Part shown: one piece after another, positions 34,139 through 46,513 of the stretch
Layout: each line of letters starts with the position of its first letter
Numbering within the stretch: the stretch's first letter is position 1
Source of the DNA: Megachile rotundata
Lineage: Eukaryota > Arthropoda > Insecta > Hymenoptera > Megachilidae
Reading direction: 5' to 3'
Assembly: GCF_050947335.1 (NCBI RefSeq)
Contig: NW_027473532.1
Location: forward strand, 124,001 to 188,000
Length of the DNA stretch: 64,000 bases
Made by a program: the position numbers and the translations under genes
Notes under the pieces: model-generated
Told to the model about the DNA's origin: nothing
Seen by the model: the letters and a program-made list of their open reading frames with translations, nothing else
Database searches by the model: none

Positions 34139-36425
34139 AGAGTCGAATTGCAGCGGATATGTGCGAATTAGACGCTGAATCGTTCGAAAATGAGCAAAAT
34201 TCGTTCAAAACGAGCAAAATTCGTGCAAAACGAGCAAAATTGTTCATTGTGGTGTTGAATTGTGCTCAGTTACGATAACTTAACATGACTAGATAGTACC
34301 GAGTCGAATTACAGCGGATATGTGCGAATTAGGGGCTGAATCGTGCGAAAATAAGCATAATTCGTTCAAAACGAGCAAAATTGTTCATTGTGGTGTTGAA
34401 TTGTGCTCAGTTACGACAACTTAACATGACTAGATAGTACAGAGTCGAATTACAGCGGATATGTGCGAATTAGAGGCTGAATCGTGCGAAAATGAGCATA
34501 ATTCGTTCAAAACGAGCAAAATTGTTCATTGTGGTGTTGAATTGTGCTCAGTTACGATAACTTAACATGACTAGATAGTACAGAGTCGAATTACAGCGGA
34601 TATGTGCGAATTAGAGGCTGAATCGTTCGAAAATGAGCAAATTTCGTTCAAAACGAGCAAAATTCGTGCAAAACGCGCAAAATTGTTCATTGTGGTGTTG
34701 AATTGTGCTCAGTTACGATAACTTAACATGAGTAGATAGTACAGAGTCGAATTACAGCGGATATGTGCGAATTAGAGGCTGAATCGTGCGAAAATGAGCA
34801 TAATTCGTGCAAAACGAGCAAAATTATTCATTGTGGTGTCGAATTGCGCCCAGATAGGATAACTTAACATAACTAGATAGTACAGAGTCGAATTGCAGCG
34901 GAAATGTGCGAATTAGAGGCTGAATCGTGCGAAAATGAGCATAATTCGTGCAAAACGAGCAAAATTGTTCATTGTGGTGTTGAATTGTGCTCAGATAGGA
35001 TAACTTAACATAACTAGATAGTACAGAGTCGAATTACAGCGGATATGTGCGAATTAGAGGCTGAATCGTGCGAAAATGAGCATAATTCGTGCAAAACGAG
35101 CAAAATTGTTCATTGTGGTGTCGAATTGTGCTCAGATAGGATAACTTAACATAACTAGATAGTACAGAGTCGAATTGCAGCGGATATGTGCGAATTAGAG
35201 GCTGAATCGTTCGAAAATGAGCAAAATTCGTTCAAAACGAGCAAAATTCGTGCAAAACGAGCAAAATTGTTCATTGTGGTGTTGAATTGTGCTCAGATAG
35301 GATAACTTAACATAACTAGATAGTACAGAGTCGAATTGCAGCGGATATGTGCGAATTAGAGGCTGAATCGTGCGAAAATGAGCATAATTCGTGCAAAACG
35401 AGCAAAATTGTTCGTTGTGGTGTTGAATTGTGCTCAGATAGGATAACCTAACATAACTAGATAGTGCAGAGTCGAATTGCAGCGGATATGTGCGAATTAG
35501 AGGCTGAATCGTTCGAAAATGAGCAAAATTCGTTCAAAACGAGCAAAATTCGTGCAAAACGAGCAAAATTGTTCATTGTGGTGTTGAATTGTGCTCAGTT
35601 ACGATAACTTAACATGACTAGATAGTACAGAGTCGAATTACAGCGGATATGTGCGAATTAGGGGCTGAATCGTGCGAAAATAAGCATAATTCGTTCAAAA
35701 CGAGCAAAATTGTTCATTGTGGTGTTGAATTGTGCTCAGTTACGACAACTTAACATGACTAGATAGTACAGAGTCGAATTACAGCGGATATGTGCGAATT
35801 AGAGGCTGAATCGAAAGAAAATGAGCAAAATTCGTTCAAAACGAGCAAAATTCGTGCAAAACGAGCAAAATTGTTCATTGTGGTGTTGAATTGTGCTCAG
35901 ATAGGATAACTTAACATAACTAGATAGTACAGAGTCGAATCACAGCGGATATGTGCGAATTAGAGGCTGAATCGTGCGAAAATGAGCATAATTCGTGCAA
36001 AACGAGCAAAATTGTTCGTTGTGGTGTTGAATTGTGCTCAGATAGGATAACCTAACATAACTAGATAGTACAGAGTCGAATTGCAGCGGATATGTGCGAA
36101 TTAGAGGCTGAATCGTGCGAAAATGAGCATAATTCGTGCAAAACGAGCAAAATTGTTCGTTGTGGTGTTGAATTGTGCTCAGATAGGATAACCTAACATA
36201 ACTAGATAGTACAGAGTCGAATTGCAGCGGATATGTGCGAATTAGAGGCTGAATCGTGCGAAAATGAGCATAATTCGTTCAAAACGAGCAAAATTGTTCA
36301 TTGTGGTGTTGAATTGTGCTCAGTTACGATAACTTAACATGACTAGATAGTACAGAGTCGAATTACAGCGGATATGTGCGAATTAGAGGCTGAATCGTTC
36401 GAAAATGAGCAAAATTCGTTCAAAA

Positions 36426-38519
36426 CGAGCAAAATTCGTGCAAAACGAGCAAAATTGTTCATTATGGTGTTGAATTGTGCTCAGATAGGATAACTTAACA
36501 TAACTAGATAGTACAGAGTCGAATTGCAGCGGATATGTGCGAATTAGAGGCTGAATCGTGCGAAAACGAGCATAATTCGTTCAAAACGAGCAAAATTGTT
36601 CATTGTGGTGTTGAATTGTGCTCAGTTACGATAACTTAACATGACTAGATAGTACAGAGTCGAATTACAGCGGATATGTGCGAATTAGAGGCTGAATCGT
36701 TCGAAAATGAGCAAATTTCGTTCAAAACGAGCAAAATTCGTGCAAAACGCGCAAAATTGTTCATTGTGGTGTTGAATTGTGCTCAGTTACGATAACTTAA
36801 CATGAGTAGATAGTACAGAGTCGAATTACAGCGGATATGTGCGAATTAGAGGCTGAATCGTGCGAAAATGAGCATAATTCGTGCAAAACGAGCAAAATTG
36901 TTCATTGTGGTGTCGAATTGCGCCCAGATAGGATAACTTAACATAACTAGATAGTACAGAGTCGAATTACAGCGGATATGTGCGAATTAGAGGCTGAATC
37001 GTGCGAAAATGAGCATAAGTCGTGCAAAACGAGCAAAATTGTTCATTGTGGTGTTGAATTGTGCTCAGATAGGATAACTTAACATAACTAGATAGTACAG
37101 AGTCGAATTACAGCGGATATGTGCGAATTAGAGGCTGAATCGTTCGAAAATGAGCAAAATTCGTTCAAAACGAGCAAAATTCGTGCAAAACGAGCAAAAT
37201 TGTTCAGTGTGGTGTTGAATTGTGCTCAGATAGGATAACTTAACATAACTAGATAGTACAGAGTCGAATTGCAGCGGATATGTGCGAATTAGAGGCTGAA
37301 TCGTGCGAAAATGAGCATAATTCGTGCAAAACGAGCAAAATTGTTCGTTGTGGTGTTGAATTGTGCTCAGATAGGATAACTTAACATAACTAGATAGTAC
37401 AGAGTCGAATTACAGCGGATATGTGCGAATTAGAGGCTGAATCGTGCGAAAATGAGCATAATTCGTTCAAAGCGAGCAAAATTCGTGCAAAACGAGCAAA
37501 ATTGTTCATTATGGTGTTGAATTGTGCTCAGATAGGATAACTTAACATAACTAGATAGTACAGAGTCGAATTGCAGCGGATATGTGCGAATTAGAGGCTG
37601 AATCGTGCGAAAACGAGCATAATTCGTTCAAAACGAGCAAAATTGTTCATTGTGGTGTTGAATTGTGCTCAGTTACGATAACTTAACATGACTAGATAGT
37701 ACAGAGTCGAATTACAGCGGATATGTGCGAATTAGAGGCTGAATCGTTCGAAAATGAGCAAATTTCGTTCAAAACGAGCAAAATTCGTGCAAAACGCGCA
37801 AAATTGTTCATTGTGGTGTTGAATTGTGCTCAGTTACGATAACTTAACATGAGTAGATAGTACAGAGTCGAATTACAGCGGATATGTGCGAATTAGAGGC
37901 TGAATCGTGCGAAAATGAGCATAATTCGTGCAAAACGAGCAAAATTGTTCATTGTGGTGTCGAAATGCGCCCAGATAGGATAACTTAACATAACTAGATA
38001 GTACAGAGTCGAATTACAGCGGATATGTGCGAATTAGAGGCTGAATCGTGCGAAAATGAGCATAAGTCGTGCAAAACGAGCAAAATTGTTCATTGTGGTG
38101 TTGAATTGTGCTCAGATAGGATAACTTAACATAACTAGATAGTACAGAGTCGAATTACAGCGGATATGTGCGAATTAGAGGCTGAATCGTTCGAAAATGA
38201 GCAAAATTCGTTCAAAACGAGCAAAATTCGTGCAAAACGAGCAAAATTGTTCAGTGTGGTGTTGAATTGTGCTCAGATAGGATAACTTAACATAACTAGA
38301 TAGTACAGAGTCGAATTGCAGCGGATATGTGCGAATTAGAGGCTGAATCGTGCGAAAATGAGCATAATTCGTGCAAAACGAGCAAAATTGTTCGTTGTGG
38401 TGTTGAATTGTGCTCAGATAGGATAACTTAACATAACTAGATAGTACAGAGTCGAATTACAGCGGATATGTGCGAATTAGAGGCTGAATCGTGCGAAAAT
38501 GAGCATAATTCGTTCAAAG
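36426..38519. repeat. Second occurrence of the 1047-bp higher-order repeat pair
   Basis: Same arrangement as 576-2669, displaced by exactly 35850 bp. The marker cgaaaacgag is at 36561 and 37608, a spacing of 1047 bp. One private base difference is visible inside it: cgaaatgcgc at 37961, where the left copy has cgaattgcgc at 2111. Confidence 0.85.
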
Positions 38520-39071
38520 CGATCAAAATTGTTCATTGTGGTGTTGAATTGTGCTCAGTTACGATAACTTAACATGACTAGATAGTACAGAGTCGAATTA
38601 AAGCGGATGTGTGCGAATTAGAGGCTGAATCGTGCGAAAATGAGCATAATTCGTTCAAAACCAGCAAAATTGTTCATTGTGGTGTTGAATTGTGCTCAGT
38701 TACGATAACTTAACATGACTAGATAGTACAGAGTCGAATTACAGCGGATATGTGCGAATTAGAGGCTGAATCGTGCGAAAATGAGCATAATTCGTGCAAA
38801 ACGAGCAAAATTGTTCGTTGTAGTGCTGAATTGTGCTCAGATAGGATAACTTAACATAACTAGATAGTACAGAGTCGAATTACAGCGGATATGTGCGAAT
38901 TAGAGGCTGAATCGTGCGAAAATGAGCATAATTCGTTCAAAACGAGCAAAATTGTTCATTGTGATGTTGAATTGTGCTCAGTTACGATAACGTATCATGA
39001 CTAGATAGTACAGAGTCGAATTACAGCGGATATGTGCGAATTAGAGGCTGAATCGTGCGAAAATGAGCATA

Positions 39072-39088
39072 ATTCGTTCAAAACGGGC
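39072..39088 (+). other. Perfect match to CENP-B box consensus
   Basis: Counterpart of 3222-3238 in the duplicated block (displacement 35850 bp), so it is not an independent origin of the motif. Confidence 0.6.
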
Positions 39089-39353
39089 AAAATTGTTCAT
39101 TGTGGTGTTGAATTGTGCTCAGATAGGATAACTTAACATAACTAGATAGTACAGAGTCGAATTACAGCGGATATGTGCGAATTAGAGGCTGAATCGTGCG
39201 AAAATGAGCATAATTCGTTCAAAACGATCAAAATTGTTCATTGTGGTGTTGAATTGTGCTCAGTTACGATAACTTAACATGACTAGATAGTACAGAGTCG
39301 AATTACAGCGGATATGTGCGAATTAGAGGCTGAATCGTGCGAAAATGAGCATA

Positions 39354-39370
39354 ATTCGTTCAAAACGGGC
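39354..39370 (+). other. Perfect match to CENP-B box consensus
   Basis: Counterpart of 3504-3520 in the duplicated block (displacement 35850 bp). It fits NTTCGNNNNANNCGGGN at all fixed positions. Confidence 0.6.
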
Positions 39371-42300
39371 AAAATTGTTCATTGTGGTGTTGAATTGTGC
39401 TCAGATAGGATAACTTAACATAACTAGATAGTACAGAGTCGAATTACAGCGGATATGTGCGAATTAGAGGCTGAATCGTGCGAAAATGAGCATAATTCGT
39501 TCAAAACGAGCAAAATTGTTCATTGTGATGTTGAATTGTGCTCAGTTACGATAACTTAACATGACTAGATAGTACAGAGTCGAATTACAGCGGATATGTG
39601 CGAATTAGAGGCTGAATCGTGCGAAAATGAGCATAATTCGTTCAAAACCAGCAAAATTGTTCATTGTGGTGTTGAATTGTGCTCAGATAGGATACCTTAA
39701 CATAACTAGGTAGTACAGAGTCGAATTACAGCGGATATGTGCGAATTAGAGGCTGAATCGTGCGAAAACGAGCATAATTCGTTCAAAACGATCAAAATTG
39801 TTCATTGTGGTGTTGAATTGTGCTCAGATAGGATAACTTAACATAACTAGATAGTACAGAGTCGAATTACAGCGGAAATGTGCGAATTAGAGGCTGAATC
39901 GTGCGAAAATGAGCATAATTCGTGCAAAACGAGCAAAATTGTTCGTTGTGGTGTTGAATTGTGCTCAGATAGGATAACCTAACATAACTAGATAGTACAG
40001 AGTCGAATTGCAGCGGATATGTGCGAATTAGAGGCTGAATCGTGCGAAAATGAGCATAATTCGTGCAAAACGAGCAAAATTGTTCGTTGTGGTGTTGAAT
40101 TGTGCTCAGATAGGATAACCTAACATAACTAGATAGTACAGAGTCGAATTGCAGCGGATATGTGCGAATTAGAGGCTGAATCGTGCGAAAATGAGCATAA
40201 TTCGTGCAAAACGAGCAAAATTGTTCATTGTGGTGTCGAATTGCGCCCAGATAGGATAACTTAACATAACTAGATAGTACAGAGTCGAATTGCAGCGGAA
40301 ATGTGCGAATTAGAGGCTGAATCGTGCGAAAATGAGCATAATTCGTGCAAAACGAGCAAAATTGTTCATTGTGGTGTTGAATTGTGCTCAGATAGGATAA
40401 CTTAACATAACTAGATAGTACAGAGTCGAATTACAGCGGATATGTGCGAATTAGAGGCTGAATCGTGCGAAAATGAGCATAATTCGTGCAAAACGAGCAA
40501 AATTGTTCATTGTGGTGTCGAATTGTGCTCAGATAGGATAACTTAACATAACTAGATAGTACAGAGTCGAATTGCAGCGGATATGTGCGAATTAGAGGCT
40601 GAATCGTTCGAAAATGAGCAAAATTCGTTCAAAACGAGCAAAATTCGTGCAAAACGAGCAAAATTGTTCATTGTGGTGTTGAATTGTGCTCAGATAGGAT
40701 AACTTAACATAACTAGATAGTACAGAGTCGAATTGCAGCGGATATGTGCGAATTAGAGGCTGAATCGTGCGAAAATGAGCATAATTCGTGCAAAACGAGC
40801 AAAATTGTTCGTTGTGGTGTTGAATTGTGCTCAGATAGGATAACCTAACATAACTAGATAGTGCAGAGTCGAATTGCAGCGGATATGTGCGAATTAGAGG
40901 CTGAATCGTGCGAAAATGAGCATAATTCGTGCAAAACGAGCAAAATTGTTCATTATGGTGTTGAATTGTGCTCAGATAGGATAACTTAACATAACTAGAT
41001 AGCACAGAGTCGAATTGCAGCGGATATGTGCGAATTAGAGGCTGAATCGTGCGAAAATGAGCATAATTCGTGCAAAACGAGCAAAACTGTTCATTGTGGT
41101 GTCGAATTGTGCTCAGATAGGATAACTTAACATAACTAGATAGTACAGAGTCGAATTACAGCGGATATGTGCGAATTAGAGGCTGAATCGTTCGAAAATG
41201 AGCAAAATTCGTTCAAAACGAGCATAATTCGTGCAAAACGAGCAAAATTGTTCATTGTGGTGTTGAATTGTGCTCAGATAGGATAACTTAACATAACTAG
41301 ATAGTACAGAGTCGAATTGCAGCGGATATGTGCGAATTAGAGGCTGAATCGTGCGAAAATGAGCATAATTCGTGCAAAACGAGCAAAATTGTTCATTATG
41401 GTGTTGAATTGTGCTCAGATAGGATAACTTAACATAACTAGATAGCACAGAGTCGAATTACAGCGGATATGTGCGAATTAGAGGCTGAATCGTTCGAAAA
41501 TGAGCAAAATTCGTTCAAAACGAGCATAATTCGTGCAAAACGAGCAAAATTGTTCATTGTGGTGTTGAATTGTGCTCAGATAGGATAACTTAACATAACT
41601 AGATAGTACAGAGTCGAATTGCAGCGGATATGTGCGAATTAGAGGCTGAATCGTGCGAAAATGAGCATAATTCGTGCAAAACGAGCAAAATTGTTCATTA
41701 TGGTGTTGAATTGTGCTCAGATAGGATAACTTAACATAACTAGATAGCACAGAGTCGAATTGCAGCGGATATGTGCGAATTAGAGGCTGAATCGTGCGAT
41801 AATGAGCATAATTCGTGCAAAACGAGCAAAACTGTTCATTGTGGTGTCGAATTGTGCTCAGATAGGATAACTTAACATAACTAGATAGTACAGAGTCGAA
41901 TTACAGCGGATATGTGCGAATTAGAGGCTGAATCGTTCGAAAATGAGCAAAATTCGTTCAAAACGAGCATAATTCGTGCAAAACGAGCAAAATTGTTCAT
42001 TGTGGTGTTGAATTGTGCTCAGATAGGATAACTTAACATAACTAGATAGTACAGAGTCGAATTGCAGCGGATATGTGCGAATTAGAGGCTGAATCGTGCG
42101 AAAATGAGCATAATTCGTGCAAAACGAGCAAAATTGTTCATTGTGGTGTCGAATTGTGCTCAGATAGGATAACTTAACATAACTAGATAGTACAGAGTCG
42201 AATTGCAGCGGATATGTGCGAATTAGAGGCTGAATCGTTCGAAAATGAGCAAAATTCGTTCAAAACGAGCAAAATTCGTGCAAAACGAGCAAAATTGTTC

Positions 42301-43587
42301 ATTGTGGTGTTGAATTGTGCTCAGTTACGACAACTTAACATGACTAGATAGTACAGAGTCGAATTACAGCGGATATGTGCGAATTAGAGGCTGAATCGTT
42401 CGAAAATGAGCAAATTTCGTTCAAAACGAGCAAAATTCGTGCAAAACGAGCAAAATTGTTCATTGTGGTGTTGAATTGTGCTCAGATAGGATAACTTAGC
42501 ATAACTAGATAGTACAGAGTCGAATTGCAGCGGATATGTGCGAATTAGAGGCTGAATCGTGCGAAAATGGGCATAATTCGTTCAAAACGAGCAAAATTGT
42601 TCATTGTGGTGTTGAATTGTGCTCAGTTACGATAACTTAACATGACTAGATAGTACAGAGTCGAATTACAGCGGATATGTGCGAATTAGAGGCTGAATCG
42701 ATCGAAAATGAGCAAAATTCGTTCAAAACGAGCAAAATTCGTGCAAAACGAGCAAAATTGTTCATTGTGGTGTTGAATTGTGCTCAGATAGGATAACTTA
42801 ACATAACTAGATAGTACAGAGTCGAATCACAGCGGATATGTGCGAATTAGAGGCTGAATCGTGCGAAAATGAGCATAATTCGTGCAAAACGAGCAAAATT
42901 GTTCGTTGTGGTGTTGAATTGTGCTCAGATAGGATAACCTAACATAACTAGATAGTACAGAGTCGAATTGCAGCGGATATGTGCGAATTAGAGGCTGAAT
43001 CGTGCGAAAATGAGCATAATTCGTGCAAAACGAGCAAAATTGTTCGTTGTGGTGTTGAATTGTGCTCAGATAGGATAACCTAACATAACTAGATAGTACA
43101 GAGTCGAATTGCAGCGGATATGTGCGAATTAGAGGCTGAATCGTGCGAAAATGAGCATAATTCGTTCAAAACGAGCAAAATTGTTCATTGTGGTGTTGAA
43201 TTGTGCTCAGTTACGATAACTTAACATGACTAGATAGTACAGAGTCGAATTACAGCGGATATGTGCGAATTAGAGGCTGAATCGTTCGAAAATGAGCAAA
43301 ATTCGTTCAAAACGAGCAAAATTCGTGCAAAACGAGCAAAATTGTTCATTATGGTGTTGAATTGTGCTCAGATAGGATAACTTAACATAACTAGATAGTA
43401 CAGAGTCGAATTGCAGCGGATATGTGCGAATTAGAGGCTGAATCGTGCGAAAATGAGCATAATTCGTTCAAAACGAGCAAAATTGTTCATTGTGGTGTTG
43501 AATTGTGCTCAGTTACGATAACTTAACATGACTAGATAGTACAGAGTCGAATTACAGCGGATATGTGCGAATTAGAGGCTGAATCGT

Positions 43588-45077
43588 TCGAAAATGAGCA
43601 AATTTCGTTCAAAACGAGCAAAATTCGTGCAAAACGCGCAAAATTGTTCATTGTGGTGTTGAATTGTGCTCAGTTACGATAACTTAACATGAGTAGATAG
43701 TACAGAGTCGAATTACAGCGGATATGTGCGAATTAGAGGCTGAATCGTGCGAAAATGAGCATAATTCGTGCAAAACGAGCAAAATTGTTCATTGTGGTGT
43801 CGAATTGCGCCCAGATAGGATAACTTAACATAACTAGATAGTACAGAGTCGAATTGCAGCGGAAATGTGCGAATTAGAGGCTGAATCGTGCGAAAATGAG
43901 CATAATTCGTGCAAAACGAGCAAAATTGTTCATTGTGGTGTTGAATTGTGCTCAGATAGGATAACTTAACATAACTAGATAGTACAGAGTCGAATTACAG
44001 CGGATATGTGCGAATTAGAGGCTGAATCGTGCGAAAATGAGCATAATTTGTGCAAAACGAGCAAAATTGTTCATTGTGGTGTCGAATTGTGCTCAGATAG
44101 GATAACTTAACATAACTAGATAGTACAGAGTCGAATTGCAGCGGATATGTGCGAATTAGAGGCTGAATCGTTCGAAAATGAGCAAAATTCGTTCAAAACG
44201 AGCAAAATTCGTGCAAAACGAGCAAAATTGTTCATTGTGGTGTTGAATTGTGCTCAGATAGGATAACTTAACATAACTAGATAGTACAGAGTCGAATTGC
44301 AGCGGATATGTGCGAATTAGAGGCTGAATCGTTCGAAAATGAGCAAATTTCGTTCAAAACGAGCAAAATTCGTGCAAAACGCGCAAAATTGTTCATTGTG
44401 GTGTTGAATTGTGCTCAGTTACGATAACTTAACATGAGTAGATAGTACAGAGTCGAATTACAGCGGATATGTGCGAATTAGAGGCTGAATCGTGCGAAAA
44501 TGAGCATAATTCGTGCAAAACGAGCAAAATTGTTCATTGTGGTGTCGAATTGCGCCCAGATAGGATAACTTAACATAACTAGATAGTACAGAGTCGAATT
44601 GCAGCGGAAATGTGCGAATTAGAGGCTGAATCGTGCGAAAATGAGCATAATTCGTGCAAAACGAGCAAAATTGTTCATTGTGGTGTTGAATTGTGCTCAG
44701 ATAGGATAACTTAACATAACTAGATAGTACAGAGTCGAATTACAGCGGATATGTGCGAATTAGAGGCTGAATCGTGCGAAAATGAGCATAATTTGTGCAA
44801 AACGAGCAAAATTGTTCATTGTGGTGTCGAATTGTGCTCAGATAGGATAACTTAACATAACTAGATAGTACAGAGTCGAATTGCAGCGGATATGTGCGAA
44901 TTAGAGGCTGAATCGTTCGAAAATGAGCAAAATTCGTTCAAAACGAGCAAAATTCGTGCAAAACGAGCAAAATTGTTCATTGTGGTGTTGAATTGTGCTC
45001 AGATAGGATAACTTAACATAACTAGATAGTACAGAGTCGAATTGCAGCGGATATGTGCGAATTAGAGGCTGAATCGT
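43588..45077. repeat. Second occurrence of the 745-bp higher-order repeat pair
   Basis: Counterpart of 7738-9227 at displacement 35850, with the same order of the aacgcgc, gagtag, cgcccag, gcggaaatg and atttgtgc variants in both units. Confidence 0.8.
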
Positions 45078-46489
45078 GCGAAAATGAGCATAATTCGTGC
45101 AAAACGAGCAAAATTGTTCGTTGTGGTGTTGAATTGTGCTCAGATAGGATAACCTAACATAACTAGATAGTGCAGAGTCGAATTGCAGCGGATATGTGCG
45201 AATTAGAGGCTGAATCGTGCGAAAATGAGCATAATTCGTGCAAAACGAGCAAAATTGTTCATTATGGTGTTGAATTGTGCTCAGATAGGATAACTTAACA
45301 TAACTAGATAGCACAGAGTCGAATTGCAGCGGATATGTGCGAATTAGAGGCTGAATCGTGCGAAAATGAGCATAATTCGTGCAAAACGAGCAGAACTGTT
45401 CATTGTGGTGTCGAATTGTGCTCAGATAGGATAACTTAACATAACTAGATAGTACAGAGTCGAATTACAGCGGATATGTGCGAATTAGAGGCTGAATCGT
45501 TCGAAAATGAGCAAAATTCGTTCAAAACGAGCATAATTCGTGCAAAACGAGCAAAATTGTTCATTGTGGTGTTGAATTGTGCTCAGATAGGATAACTTAA
45601 CATAACTAGATAGTACAGAGTCGAATTGCAGCGGATATGTGCGAATTAGAGGCTGAATCGTGCGAAAATGAGCATAATTCGTGCAAAACGAGCAAAATTG
45701 TTCATTATGGTGTTGAATTGTGCTCAGATAGGATAACTTAACATAACTAGATAGCACAGAGTCGAATTGCAGCGGATATGTGCGAATTAGAGGCTGAATC
45801 GTGCGATAATGAGCATAATTCGTGCAAAACGAGCAAAACTGTTCATTGTGGTGTCGAATTGTGCTCAGATAGGATAACTTAACACAACTAGATAGTACAG
45901 AGTCGAATTACAGCGGATATGTGCGAATTAGAGGCTGAATCGTTCGAAAATGAGCAAAATTCGTTCAAAACGAGCATAATTCGTGCAAAACGAGCAAAAT
46001 TGTTCATTGTGGTGTTGAATTGTGCTCAGATAGGATAACTTAACATAACTAGATAGTACAGAGTCGAATTGCAGCGGATATGTGCGAATTAGAGGCTGAA
46101 TCGTGCGAAAATGAGCATAATTCGTGCAAAACGAGCAAAATTGTTCATTGTGGTGTCGAATTGTGCTCAGATAGGATAACTTAACATAACTAGATAGTAC
46201 AGAGTCGAATTGCAGCGGATATGTGCGAATTAGAGGCTGAATCGTTCGAAAATGAGCAAAATTCGTTCAAAACGAGCAAAATTCGTGCAAAACGAGCAAA
46301 ATTGTTCATTGTGGTGTTGAATTGTGCTCAGTTACGATAACTTAACATGACTAGATAGTACAGAGTCGAATTACAGCGGATATGTGCGAATTAGGGGCTG
46401 AATCGTGCGAAAATAAGCATAATTCGTTCAAAACGAGCAAAATTGTTCATTGTGGTGTTGAATTGTGCTCAGTTACGATAACTTAACAT

Positions 46490-46513
46490 GACCAGATAGT
46501 ACAGAGTCAAATT
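46490..46513 (+). other. Unoccupied target site in the matching duplicated block
   Basis: This is the direct counterpart of the insertion point in block B. The bases before it match the left flank of the element and the bases after it match the right flank, with a single copy of the 12-bp duplicated sequence. Confidence 0.88.

Larger units (their letters stand above)
35851..46478. repeat. Block B, near-identical copy of 1-10628
   Basis: Constant displacement of 35850 bp over 10.6 kb. By eye only scattered differences are found: cgaattgcgc at 2111 against cgaaatgcgc at 37961, and gatagaacag at 3145 against gatagtacag at 38995. The order of all monomer types and nested repeats is the same. The copy continues as 46494-48916, which matches 16611-19033. 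The left copy begins at the window edge, so the true extent may be greater. Confidence 0.87.
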
